Below, in pieces: positions 42,351-53,156 of a DNA stretch of 64,000 nt. The stretch's first letter is position 1; each line of letters opens with the position of its first letter. The position numbers and the translations under genes were made by a program. Under the pieces are notes generated by a model. It was not told where the DNA came from. It ran no database searches and was given only the letters and a program-made list of their open reading frames with translations. The DNA is from Siphlonurus alternatus (taxonomy: Eukaryota > Arthropoda > Insecta > Ephemeroptera > Siphlonuridae). The stretch covers positions 33,832,979 through 33,896,978 of the forward strand of contig OX463780.1 of assembly GCA_949825025.1 (NCBI GenBank), given 5' to 3'.

Positions 42351-42754
42351 ATCGTGTCTGAAAATAAAAATAAACAATCTGATTCTCTCGATTATCGTGT
42401 TTTTTTCTGATTATAATTAAGATTATATATTTGATTAATGAAAAAATTAATCAGCTCGAAGGCTGATTAAGAAAGAGCCGGCGAAAATATTATAAATTAC
42501 GTGTAGTGATGAGGTGTAGTTTGGTCTTGAAACTCTTGAAAAATAGAAAGAATTTGATTTTATAAGGTGGATGGCATCTTTAGATAACCCCTATACGTAT
42601 CAATAATGTGCCGTGGGGCTGTGGGAAATCGGGAGTCTAGTCAGATGAGTGGCAGTATAGCCATATTGGATTTAATTTTCGAATAGAAATGCTGAATAAA
42701 GTAAAAGAAGCCTGTTCGGAAATGCTACTTTTGCTGCAGAAATCAGCTAGGATT

Positions 42755-42888
42755 AGGTCTGTTCGTAAATACACAATCAGAAAGAATCGATTATTTGTGA
42801 TGAACCTTAATTATGTTCTCCATCTAAAGAAGGTTCATCACAAGCAATCGATTCTTTCTGATTGTGTATTTAAGAACAGACCTAATAA
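42755..42888. mobile_element. 134-bp palindrome inside the TIR element
   Basis: The left arm runs from TTAGGTCTGTTCGTAAATAC to TGTGATGAACCTT. The right arm is its inverse, from AAGGTTCATCACAAG to AAGAACAGACCTAA. There are few mismatches and a loop of about 20 bp. Confidence 0.8.
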
Positions 42889-42949
42889 TTATTTTCAGCA
42901 AGAATCTGATTCTTCATTTACGAACACAACTGTTGTCTTTTAACACACT

Positions 42950-44035
42950 GATGAAGCATTGCACTGATTCATATTCAAAATTCTTTAATGGCTTTATTTT
43001 TCCTATAATGGCAAAATCAATAATATAATATTATTGTCGATTGATTAATTGATTGAAAATTTTTTAAACTTAAACATTTAGAAATGCATTTAACAATATT
43101 AACATTTGAGTATACACAATTAAGTGTTCAATTTATAAATTAAATAATATAATATAATAATAATTTTAAGAGCAGAATTTACATTCTGGTTACTGACAAG
43201 ATTGACAACAAGATTTGTAACCATTGAATCTTTCATCTAATTCGTTCAAAATGCATATAATATTAAGATATTTATGCGGTTGGTTATAACAATAAGCATG
43301 ACTTTCCGCTTTATCTTATATAAATAGATAAGGTATGAGGAATAAGAATGTGATAAATAAAATCACAATGTCAGGAACTGGCTTGGTCACCAACTAAGAT
43401 TTTCTTTGGTACTAAATACGTTAGCATTGTAAATTATTTCTTCAAAAATTCCATTAATATAGCTGATATATATAATTTAATAATATATCATTTATTTTAA
43501 CACAATATGGATTACATTAAATTCGTTGAGTATAGATTAATTTCTATTTAGAAGAAGTACCGTATATGACGTATCAGGCAAGCAAGTGAATATTATATCT
43601 CTGCCTTGGACATGAAAAGGTATTTTCTTCTCTTAATTACAAATATTGAACTTTAATTATCACTATAATGAAACGGCCGTAAGTTGTGGCCAAACTATCC
43701 TAGCAAAATCAGAGAGTTATCTGAGAATTTTAAAGTTAATTAATATATTATAGACAGATAATTCTCGGATATGTGGCTGCATATTACGACCAATTTATCA
43801 ATATATTGTTAATAAAAATGTGGAGAAACTACCCCTCATCTACACTCGTTGCTGGCTGGGCCCATCAAAATAAATGTATAATATACATGAATTATATTAT
43901 ATTATTATATAATTCAATTGCAGTTATTTTTATTTTTTCAATATTAAATCGTGTATTTTCTTAAGTTTGCATGTCATTGCTTTTCAAATTATCTCCCCCA
44001 TCGAAACTATCTGAATCTTAAATGTTACATTTTAT
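42950..44035. other. AT-rich spacer, nothing called
   Basis: No gene; chance frames only. Confidence 0.45.
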
Positions 44036-44039
44036 ATTT

Positions 44040-44205
44040 GTTAGACATTATGTATCTTTTGAGAGTTAAAATGCACTCACTATTCTAAATGCACTCACTT
44101 TTCATTTATATATTCAGCAATTGCCTTTTCAGTTTCAAATTGATTCGTTTATTTGAATTTGATGCTGTATCAAAACAAAATGTTGTGTAAGTAATTGATT
44201 TTTAA
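44040..44205. repeat. Dispersed repeat R1, copy 1, with two TGCACTCACT units
   Basis: Shares extended similarity with 54504-54710: TTAGACATT, GAGAGTTAAAAT, then tandem CTAAATGCACTCACT units, TTTATATATTCA, GTTTATTTGAAT and CAAAACAAAA in the same order. This copy has two tandem units and the other has four. Confidence 0.7.
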
Positions 44206-44924
44206 TACGCAAATGCAAAGATACAGACCCCTAATATAAAATTTAAATGTAACTAAATTTAATATATATGTTGTATTTTTTAAATCTGATGCACTAACTG
44301 AGCCGAGCTTCAAGAGTATATATTTGCTGAGCATATTTTTGTGGAGATGCTTGGTGAAGACCACATCGTGAGCAAATACAAACTGATATGTAAATAAATA
44401 TTATATATATATTTATAAATTTTATTTAAAAAATATATTAATAATAATCTCAACTTTTTTGGATGTTTTCGAAATATATTAAAAAGGATTAAATTGTATA
44501 AAACAAAAAAAAATTGTTTAATTTTCAAGAATTTTATTAAAATTGTCCAGAATGTATAATTATTTTTATATCTGTTTCAAGTACAATTTTTGATACAAAG
44601 CAAGTAAATAAATATAAAAGATCAGTTAAATACATGAAAAAATGAAATTAACTAAGGTATCATATAATGCTGCATTTAATATTTTTTTAGAAAATTTTAT
44701 TAAATATTGCAATTAATCGTTTTACTTGGAATCATCAGAAACGTTATACAATTTAAAATATATAATTTCTGTACAAACATCAAAACCAAGCATTGCTTTA
44801 CTTAGCATGCACCTCAGTTTCGAAATTCCAAAATTACTAATATTTTATTCATTTCAAGAGTAAGTCATTAAATTTCAGACATAATTTAATAACTGTTACA
44901 TTCAAAAGAATTGTAATTATTTAA

Positions 44925-45622
44925 AGGTTCTATGACCATTTCAAAGTATTAAGTTTACAGTTAGTATTGCCTCAGTATGATACGGCTGCATAAAAAAATT
45001 GTTCCAGCAGCAATAATATCAGAGATAATAGCTGATGAAAAGGCACCTGTGATGTCATTTGTACCCATTCTGCGGCGACGGTATAGAGAAATCCCTGCAA
45101 AAGATAGTTTCACTCTGGCTGCAACCACGGACATAATTTTAATTCTGGAATGTTGATATTTTTAATGACAGTCTTGATAGTATTTGTCAAATATCCTGAA
45201 AGAATTTTTTTGTTGACATTAACACAGACTGACTTTTTGCAGTAGCAAGAACAGAAAAATGTTGTAAAGGAAAACACTGTTAAATTTTGGCTTATCTTGC
45301 TACTGCAATTTTTCAGTCTGTGTAATTGTCAAAAACAAAATTCTTTTAGAATATTTGACAAATTATTATCAAGACTGCCTTGGTAAAATTATAACATTCC
45401 AGAATTAAAATTAAGTCCAAGGTTGCAGCTAGAGTGAAACTATCTTTTGCAGGGACTTCCCTATACCGTCGCCGCAGAATGGGTACAAATGACGTCACAG
45501 GTACCTTTTCATCGGCTATTATCTCTGATATTTTTGCTGCTGGAATTAATTTTTTATGCAGCCGTTTCATAATGAGGTAATACTAACTGTTGACTTAATA
45601 CTATGAAATGTTCATGGGGCCT
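44925..45622. mobile_element. TTAA-flanked palindromic MITE, 698 bp (family P1, copy 1)
   Basis: Almost the whole element is an inverted repeat (arms about 330 bp, short loop near 45260). The ends read AGGTTCTATGACCATTTCAA and, outward from the right, AGGCCCCATGAACATTTCAT. TTAA flanks lie at 44921-44924 and 45623-45626. Copy 2 lies at 56583-57286 with the same internal landmarks (CGGCTGCAT, TATCAGAGATAATAGC, ATCCCTGCAAAAGATAG). No transposase; a piggyBac- or Kolobok-type TTAA preference is inferred. Frames within it are not genes. Confidence 0.85.
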
Positions 45623-45996
45623 TTAATTGATTTAAATCATTAATTGTTGACCTCACATGTATTCTGAGGAAACATTAATTTTATGTAGGCAAACAATATA
45701 ATTTTCAATCAGTTTTAAGGAAACAAATAAGCAATTAAGCTGCCAGGATTAGTACTATTACAGATTTTGTATTATATTATAATATTTTCATTAATAATAA
45801 TTTTTAATATTTATAATGAAACATAAAATTATTATAAAATTTTTCAAATTAAATTTCCACTGTCTTATTATTATCATTAAGAGTTACTTGGAAGAAAATT
45901 ATTTCCTTAACCTTGTCGAACTTAATTCTAACGTTTCTTTTATAATTTATGTACCAACATTTAGTAACAGAATTTTCCATCCTCCACCGCAGCATA

Positions 45997-46170
45997 CAGG
46001 CACAGATCCAGAAAAAAAAACGGGGGAACGGGGTAACGCACGCCATGAGGCAATCGTTAAAAAAATGAAGTGGGGGAAATGCCTATATTGTCCATGTTAA
46101 ATCCAACATTTCGGGTAGAGGTGGGGGGGGGGGGAAGGTGATACCCCCAGCCTCCTTGGATCTGTGCCTG
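45997..46170. mobile_element. hAT-like MITE, 174 bp
   Basis: The left end CAGGCACAGATCCAGAA and right end TTGGATCTGTGCCTG are inverted repeats. The flanks GCAGCATA (45989-45996) and ACAGCATA (46171-46178) match at 7 of 8 bases, consistent with an 8-bp hAT duplication. Contains a G run of about 13 near 46123. Confidence 0.75.
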
Positions 46171-46178
46171 ACAGCATA

Positions 46179-46758
46179 TTGGTTCACAAAATAATTTTAC
46201 AAAATATAACGAAATTCAATTTAAAAAATCCCAACACCAAAACTGAACGTTTGCGAAAAACAAACTGAAGCTTATAACTAAAATATCTATCTATAACGTT
46301 GTTGCTTATTTAATGAAACCCATCCAAAATTTAAGTAATTTAAAATTGACATTTTATTTCCTTTTAACTTCATAAGTTTTCCTCCTCTTTTGCACAATTT
46401 TAGAAGAAAATGAGAAAAACAAGATAAAATATGTATTTTTTTACGAACATAATTTTAGTCAACAAACAGCACATAACTAAAACTCTGTGGAATATATTTA
46501 TGTAAACAAAATTTAAAGATTGCTCAATTTTTAAATTATGTGATTTTTTTTATATATACTACGCACTCTTGATTTCATTTTGGGTTAAAATGACATGATA
46601 CGAATTACACAATTATTTACTTGCACGTAAACAAAGATCGATGAGTTATTACCTTGCCACGTGTCAACTAAAGAAATAAATAAGCACCAATTTTTGTTGG
46701 ATTAGCGTGCTTGATATGTGACGTCAGAGTGTGAGACTACACGCATGTTCAATATAAA
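46179..46758. other. AT-rich spacer, nothing seen
   Basis: No gene called. A TGACGTCA-like motif occurs near 46720. Confidence 0.45.
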
Positions 46759-46865
46759 ATGGTTCAACCTCGTCATGTAAGGCGACTCATTTTCGTACAA
46801 ATGTGTGTATTGAGAGCCTTGCAACGTCACAGACCAGACCAGGTGTCACAGTTTGGTGCTATTAA

Positions 46866-47505
46866 GGTAGAGATAACACGGATCACCTGTTCCCAGAAGT
46901 TACTTTTGATTACAATGTTAACCTTAGCAAATTCCCAAATATTCTGAAATATTTTTCAGAGTCAGATTTTAGTCTCTAAAAGCCATAGAAAAATATTCAA
47001 AGCAATTACACGAATCGATTTTTTCAATTAAGTTTTGGTTTGCTGAAAATTAAACAATTTGTTTATAAAAAAAATCGGCTCGTTTTATTGTTTTAAATTT
47101 TTTGTAGCACTAAAATCTTTGTCAGTAAATACTTTGTAATTCAAGAAACGTGTAAAAATTAAATGCATTCTAGTAATATTTAATTTATTATTGCTATTCC
47201 TACCGCCTATAATAAAGAAATTATCCTGTTCTATTCATATTTAGCTAGTTAAATGATTTTTTTTTTCTTTGTACTATTTTTTCAGGGATTTATATACTGC
47301 GTTTCGTGTGGGAAGCATTTTTTTCTAATTGTACTGTTTGTAAGTCTCTGATTTGTTATTCATGTTCTCATGAGGGAAATATATTAAAAAAAATAATAAT
47401 GAAATCTGCCTCTCAAAAAATTTTCAGAATCTTTGTGAATTTGCCAAGTTTTAAATGTTTATCAAAGGGGAGAACGTTGAACAGATGATCTGTGCTATCT
47501 CTACC
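46866..47505. mobile_element. TTAA-flanked TIR element, 640 bp
   Basis: The left end GGTAGAGATAACACGGATCA and the right end, read outward (GGTAGAGATAGCACAGATCA), match at 18 of 20. The similarity continues for about 30 bp. TTAA flanks lie at 46862-46865 and 47506-47509. No transposase frame is visible. The element lies downstream of the last exon of the recombinase-like gene. Confidence 0.8.
47184..47189 (-). terminator. Possible AATAAA for the minus-strand gene
   Basis: The nearest minus-strand AATAAA I found downstream of the stop at 47771, 580 bp away and inside the TTAA element. If used, the transposon supplies the 3' end. Weak evidence. Confidence 0.2.
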
Positions 47506-47770
47506 TTAAGCTCATTAGATGGCTAGTAGCAAGACAGAAACAAATCAACTTAGCTTACAAGTTATTCCTAGGGTTGCGGGTTTCATATTGACCAAAAAAT
47601 TTATAATTGAGTACTCATAAGGAAATTGTCCAAGGGTAATGTGTGAACTTTCAGAAGTATTATCTTATGTGTATATTAATTATTACGACAAAGCATTGAG
47701 TTTTTTTTTAGGAAAAAAAATCATAGTTAAACTATAATATTAATGCACCTCAAGAAAATGTCATGAAATA

Positions 47771-48004
47771 TTAATTACTTCTCTTGCTCTTGTTTCTTAG
47801 ATTCTCCCCTTTTCCCCAATCCCTTAAAGTGATCCAGTTATTATTGCACCTAGCTGCGAGAATGGGAAACTTCTCAATGCCCGCTTCACATTCTTTTTTA
47901 GTCGGGTGTCTGGCAGCAACAAGGGCAAGAACCAGAGCCTTCCTGCCTGCAGCCTGTTCTTCATCTGTCCACCTTGTCCATGTCCGATGCATTGATTTCC
48001 CAGC
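47771..48004 (-). CDS. Terminal exon: Myb/SANT-like domain
   Basis: The acceptor TTTGCACAG ends at 48005 and the exon runs 77 codons to TAA at 47771-47773. The peptide begins AGKSMHRTWTRWTDEEQAAG, and the later blocks are RHPTKKECEAGIEKF, LAARCNNNWITLRDWGKG and a basic end. The Trp spacing (WTRWTDEEQ at the start, NNWITLRDW at the end) with an acidic DEE following the first Trp pair is typical of Myb/SANT/trihelix-type three-helix DNA-binding folds. It would serve as the sequence-specific or tethering module of the recombinase-like protein. The phase-0 junction matches the upstream exon. Confidence 0.8.
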   Translation of the reverse strand, partial: AGKSMHRTWTRWTDEEQAAGRKALVLALVAARHPTKKECEAGIEKFPILAARCNNNWITLRDWGKGENLRNKSKRSN

Positions 48005-48716
48005 CTGTGCAAACATAATATAAATAACGTTATTCTTTCAGTAGTATTTGCTATTAAGATTTTACATAAATTTATTTATTAAGTATAAATAAATCAGTCA
48101 TATGTATCAGAAGATTTATTTTATTAAATATTTATTTTGCATTTGAATATAAATAAAATGAAAAATATTTTGTGAGGGAGTGATTAAAGAAAAGCTACAT
48201 TTATCAATATTATAAAAGCTTCAAGACGCAGTACAGGAGAAGCATATTAAAATAAAACGGTGCTCAGATGAATTTTATTAGACACATTTCTTAAGACTCT
48301 GTATCACCTTTGAGTATTTCCTATGCTTCTCCATGTAATTTTTTATGTCACTTTTTTCAGAAACTAATATTCGAACTACTTAGCCAAATATTTTAAAATA
48401 ACCGCTAGTTTATTAGACTTACACCAACGAATGTTATTCAATTTTAATTAAAGTTTTAATTTTGAGAATTAAAAATTTTAAAGTGCAATTAAAATCCAAA
48501 TTGATAAGAAATAAAAAAAAATAAGAGCGTTGCTGCATAAATAATAAACTAGCATTTATTTTAAGGAATTAGGCAAAGTTGTTCATTTATTAGTTTCTGA
48601 AAAAAAAATGTACTCTAAAATAACTTGTGGAAGCATAGGAGATACGCAGAAGTGATGCAGAGACTAAACTATAAATATTTTACAAAGTTTAGAAAAAAGT
48701 GTTCAGGTTGATTTAC

Positions 48717-48827
48717 CTTAGTGGACATTTTTCTTAAAATCTGTCGACTGCGCCTCGGTGGACTTGAGTCGTTACTCCAGTTGCTGTCACTGTCTTCCGA
48801 AACTTTTGAAATGGTTCGTTTGGTGAC
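48717..48827 (-). CDS. Linker exon 4: acidic then basic, S/P-rich
   Basis: 37 codons between a TATTTTCAG acceptor and a GTAAAT donor, phase 0. The peptide reads VTKRTISKVSEDSDSNWSND followed by SSPPRRSRQILRKMSTK. It resembles the neighbouring 49021-48926 exon in its second half (PRR...L...STK), suggesting tandem exon duplication. Probably a disordered linker between the recombinase and Myb-like domains. Confidence 0.75.
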
Positions 48828-48925
48828 CTGAAAATATTGATTACTTATTGAATAATCTATTTTTTTAGAAACAAAAATGAAAATTTTTAAGCATAAGAGT
48901 TGGAACAATTGTCATTTGAAGTTAC

Positions 48926-49021
48926 CTTGGTAGACGTTTCGCCTAGATTTTGTCGTCTGGGACTCGTTTTGTTCATAAGGCGCCTCTCACCACCCTGCAC
49001 ATTAATTGCTCGAGCAGAAAC
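48926..49021 (-). CDS. Linker exon 3: basic
   Basis: 32 codons between a TTGTTTTAG acceptor and a GTAACT donor, phase 0. The peptide reads VSARAINVQGGERRLMNKTS then PRRQNLGETSTK. It shares V..R.I, PRR, L and STK with the next exon. Low-complexity, basic, likely disordered. Confidence 0.75.
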
Positions 49022-49077
49022 CTAAAACAATTAAATTAATTAAGTTACAGTCTTAAAAAAATTATAAATGAACATAC

Positions 49078-49191
49078 CTTCTTGCAAGTGGCAGGTGAAA
49101 CCAAAGTTTCCTTGCCAATCCCCTGTTTATTGTTGCTTCCCTCTCCATTGGTACCAAGCTGCAAACCTCGTAATGCTGATCGCTGAGGAGC
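49078..49191 (-). CDS. Linker exon 2
   Basis: 38 codons between a TTTTTCTAG acceptor and a GTATGT donor, phase 0. The peptide starts APQRSALRGLQLGTNGEGSN and ends SPATCKK. No domain seen. Confidence 0.72.
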
Positions 49192-49531
49192 CTAGAAAAA
49201 AAGATATAAAATTAATTATTATTTTCAAATACGGATTTTCATTGTTTTAATTCAAGTAATTCTTTTATGAAGAAATATTTAAATTTAACTATGAACTAAT
49301 AAATTAAAATATCAAAGCCTAAAACCAAACACGTTATAAAAAATAAGCAATGCAAAAAGGAATAACTTATCATTTATTTACTTCTATTGTCTATTTCATC
49401 TCACATTTATGCAACGTCGTAATATTCACATATTTATGGCAAATAAATTTTCAAAACTCTGAATTTTGTTTAGGAGACCTTACAGAAATTTCCTTCCCCT
49501 ACAAACATGTAGCAAAATTAAATAATACTTA

Positions 49532-49698
49532 AACCGGTATTACAAGGCACAACTTGCACAGAAATTTTCCTTGCAAGAAAATTTCATCTCTATACAAACG
49601 AATGGAGTTGAAGTTTTCTTGTAAAGCAGAATTGTATACAATGATTAAAAAAAAATATATTAAAAAAAAAATAAAAATTAAATCGTGTGATACCGGCT
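49532..49698. mobile_element. TTA-flanked MITE (copy 2), intronic
   Basis: Ends AACCGGTATTACAAGGCAC and, outward from the right, AGCCGGTATCACACGA. TTA flanks lie at 49529-49531 and 49699-49701. Same family as 6931-7086 (shared AGAAAATTTCATCTC / TTGTATACAATGATT core), with an A-rich expansion in the right arm. Lies in the intron between linker exons 1 and 2. Confidence 0.75.
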
Positions 49699-49992
49699 TT
49701 AGATAATATTGATACGACAATTTTTTTAAGTAATAAAAGAATATTAAAAAGATTTTTTTTTTTCATTTCGGGGTTTCAATGTTTAATTAAATTAGTCTGT
49801 CAACAATAAGATACAATTTTTTCATAGAGTCGACTTCTCGTTTAGGGTTGTCTTCTGGAAATTTCAGTTGATACTATTAGATTTAGCGTCTAATTAAGTT
49901 GTTGTTTAATCATAACTTTACCAGAGACATGTGAATATTAGACTTCTATATATATTTATATGTTCTGTATCTTACCATAATTAGGCGCTCAC

Positions 49993-50088
49993 CTTTGATT
50001 GCTGTGGTACATTGTGGTTTTCAGCATTGAACAAGGCATCACTGTCTACCACCAACTCCGCAACATGCTGCTCTACTTCAGGTGGTTC
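49993..50088 (-). CDS. Linker exon 1: acidic
   Basis: 32 codons between a TTTAAAACAG acceptor and a GTGAGC donor, phase 0. The peptide begins EPPEVEQHVAELVVDSDALF and ends NVPQQSK. It continues the acidic end of the large exon (EKEPEEESENCSS). Confidence 0.75.
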
Positions 50089-50699
50089 CTGTTTTAAAGT
50101 GAAAATAACAGTTTTATAAACAAATAGTAATACGCGTCTTGAAAAGTTACTGTTTTTGACAAAGAAGTAGTTATGTATTTGCGCGATTCAACAATACAAC
50201 TGCAATATCAAGAAAATTTTAATTATTTTTGTTGGTATTGCAGAGCATTATAACAGAATTGAATAACTCGATAATAGCAGAATAATTTAATATGATATCC
50301 AATGCGCTAATAAACATAACACTTCATGTGTAATATAGTGTTTATATATTTTGTGGGTATAACATATAATTTTTAAATATTTATCTAAATCAAATGTTAA
50401 TTTACATATTGAAAGTGTTTTATTTTACAAGTTTGTGAATTAAGTTTTCAGCCTATTACATAAATGATTTTTATCCAATCAAGCTTATAGAGATACTCCT
50501 TCCTGGTTTTTATTTCAATAACCAAATGATATTAAATATTTTTATTTAAAAAGGGTTGTCTCAAATTATTATTTTAATATTATTTTTTTAGTTAGTAAAC
50601 AATTTTTAAGCTAAAAATAGTTTTACCTGCATGCTATTAAGAAATGAAAAGTAAAAATTTGATATCTAATAGCTGCAATCCAAATTTTTGTTAAATTTT

Positions 50700-51003
50700 G
50701 TGTTTCAAAGGCTTTTAACATGCAGTCTTATGGAATAGGAAACAGCTTGTTAATCAAACTTGGTCTGAATTATGGTACCATTTAAAAAATACCTACTTAA
50801 TATATGATGAATTCTTTATTGAATTTTTAAATTTTTTTTATGGAACCGTTTTTTCATCCATAAAATTTTTTTTTGGAGAATCCATTAAAGAATTCATCAT
50901 AGATTACATAGGTAATTTTAAATGGTACCATAATTCAGACCAAGTTTGATTAACAAGCTGTTTTCTATTCCATAAGACTGCATGTTACAGGCCTCCGAAA
51001 CAG
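50700..51003. mobile_element. 304-bp palindromic MITE in intron
   Basis: The left arm, with AACATGCAGTCTTATGGAAT and AACTTGGTCTGAATTATGG, is inverted at the right (CCATAATTCAGACCAAGTT and ATTCCATAAGACTGCATGTT). Arms are about 140 bp around an AT-rich centre near 50850. Ends are GTTTCAAAGGC and, outward from the right, GTTTCGGAGGC. Sits in the intron just downstream of the recombinase exon. Confidence 0.82.
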
Positions 51004-51172
51004 CAAATATGTGAAAACTTTGTGGTGCAGCTATATGAGGTTGAATTTTTTGCTTTTCAATTCTCAATAGAAAGCAGATGATGTTTTTTTTTACAAAATA
51101 ATATATTTAAAAAAAGTCAATCGCTCACTCTAATTTAAATTGAAAATAGAAAAATATCTTATGGTAACTCAC

Positions 51173-53020
51173 ATTTTCAACACCAATGGATGAACAATTT
51201 TCCGATTCTTCTTCAGGTTCCTTCTCTTGAAGTTCTGCAATTTTAAGAACCAGCTCATCCATTGGCATTCCTCTGAACATTTGTAGATCTCCCTGCTCCA
51301 TGGCCAGAAGAAAGGGATACAGTGTGGACATCTGATAAGTGGCATCATCTTCTCTGTAAACGCTGCGATGAACTGTGATGTCATGGCCCATGTAGTTTGC
51401 AAGCTGGTCCATGTTCTGCTCAGTCTGGCGATACAGTTGGGCATTCGTTGCTACGTGGTGCCTGAATTTCGTGGCTTGAAGGCGATTTGGATTTTTAGCG
51501 TTACATTTTTCAGCAGCTAGTTTTAGGGCGTAACCTGCATTGAATGGATTGTTACCTTTTGGTTGAGCAAACAAAAAAAGGTTGCTTGGAGCCACACCTA
51601 TTTTTTCTCTTGCTTCTACCATCAAATCCAAGGCATACACAACATCTTTTGACATCATAACTGGAACATTGGTGTTAAATTTGCCGACAATTTCAATGCG
51701 TTGAGTGTTTTCAATAAGTGCACGAACAGCAGGGGGAAGGCTGGATTTGTACTCAGCATTCATTGGTTCTTTCACTCTATTTACATAAGTTTTTAATAGA
51801 GTTCTTTCAAGTTCTCCCGGCCGACGTCTATTAAAAACACAAAGCTTTGCAAGCACGGTTCTTGCTAACTTGCTATAAGTTTTCTCTGACGTGTATTCTT
51901 CTATTTTCTTTGTATGTTTTTGAAGATTTCTTTCCAAGTGTTGAAATAGTGCTTCCATATCTGATTTTTCTGGAAGTTCCACCTTCTTATTAAACTTCCG
52001 TTGAGCTTGAACAAATTTCGCTGGCTTGTTAATGGTTGCACTCCACTCTGACTTCATGAGTTTTATAAACCCGGATGCTCTTCTTCTCTTGAATTCATCA
52101 TTTTCTTTGATGCCTTCGTTATCCAGCAGGTCAGCAATCTTGATAAGATGAGCTCCTAATTTTCTAATAAGCCCTGGTCTAAGGTATGATACTCCTCCAT
52201 CCTCTTCACACTCCTCACACAATTGCTTTGCAACCAATTTTAAAAAGTCAAATTTACTAGGGTCAATAAGTTCTTCTAAGCATTGAAATGATTGTTTTTT
52301 TTCAGCTGACATTTTACGTGCATGTACAAAAAATCTTGCAAGTTCACGGCATTCAGCACGAATTTGTGCGAATCTGTGGGTTTGCTGCCCTTTTGACGAG
52401 GTGAGGTATGCCAAATGCCTCATAATGAGAGGATCTTTTTGAATGACATTAAAAATGACGTCTCCTCTAAAAGATAATAATACTTTTTCAATGATCTTTT
52501 TTTGAAGTTCACTCATATTTTCATCTAAAACCATACCTTTGATTTTACTACGCATGCAAGCTTGTCTGTTACTTCGTTCTGATGGATTGACGTCTTGTGC
52601 TGCAAAACATTTTCTCATGTGAACGCTAAGTTGTTTGCTGCTATAAGAACCATGACAGTATAAGCAGGTACTGTATAGCTCTCTAATATCTACATTGTTT
52701 TTTTTCATTTCTTCTGCTACGTTTGCAGGCACGCGACGCTGTGGTATGAGCATTTCATTTTGCTGACTGTATATGTGATTTCCCTTATTTCTAATCAATT
52801 TAACTAAGTTATAGCGTTCTTTTGTTCCTCGTGGTGTATTTAAAATTTCCTGTACGTCCTCATTTTCAGTGTGTCTGTTTATGTGTCTATCGAAGTTTGT
52901 AACAAGATTCTTACAAATATAGCAGTAGTTTTTCTTGTCATTTTTGGTACGCTTTTTGTTCGTTTGTGTAGAAATGGAGACTTTAAGGTCGGTTTGAAAT
53001 TGTTGAATTGTAGATGCTTC
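51173..53020 (-). CDS. Tyrosine recombinase-like exon with two zinc fingers
   Basis: 616 codons, phase 0 at both ends (CTTTTTAG acceptor at 53021, GTGAGT donor at 51172). Without splicing, the frame reads 15 more codons into the intron. Residue numbering is within the exon. Zinc finger 1 is C33-x2-C36-x9-H46-x3-H50. Zinc finger 2 is C119-x2-C122-x11-H134-x3-C138 (C2HC). A helical region at about 165-370 fits a core-binding domain. The catalytic domain has box I FNRRRPGEL (Arg at about 400), box II TKFRHHVAT (Arg 520, where the usual His of HxxR is Thr), then GHDITVHRSVYRE with His 546 and Tyr 555. The GH-to-Tyr spacing is the same as in lambda integrase. All four residues I can place (R, R, H, Y) are present, so strand-transfer activity is possible. 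It is followed by an acidic tail. Similar to Crypton-type or domesticated recombinases; the exact family is not determined. Confidence 0.85.
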
Positions 53021-53156
53021 CTAAAAAGGTAATATTTATTTTAATAACATTAATAGTGTAGATTAAATTATTTTTCATATTATTTAAATGTTGCTTTGAT
53101 AAAATTGTTAATTTAAATTAATTTTAATTGAATTGTCAAATATTATAAAGTTAATA

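Larger units (their letters stand above)
42181..42936. mobile_element. TIR element carrying an (ATAAT)n array
   Basis: The left end ATAGTTGTGTTCGTAAATAA mirrors the right end read outward (CAGTTGTGTTCGTAAATGAA). Between them are a pentanucleotide array (42213-42350) and an internal 134-bp palindrome (42755-42888). The internal arms reuse the same TGTTCGTAAAT motif, so this is a nested or self-inserted structure. No transposase. Target duplication not clear. Confidence 0.55.

Noticed and set aside
45346..45570. 74-codon minus-strand frame
   Set aside because: Lies entirely in the P1 palindrome, and the inverse arm at 44980-45140 encodes a diverged mirror with a broken frame.
46759..46947. 62-codon ATG frame (MVQPRHVRRLIFV start)
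   Set aside because: It runs directly into the TTAA transposon terminal repeat at 46866. No acceptor, donor or homologue supports it.
51169..51444. Second minus-strand frame under the recombinase exon
   Set aside because: It is a shadow of the recombinase frame and lacks family features.
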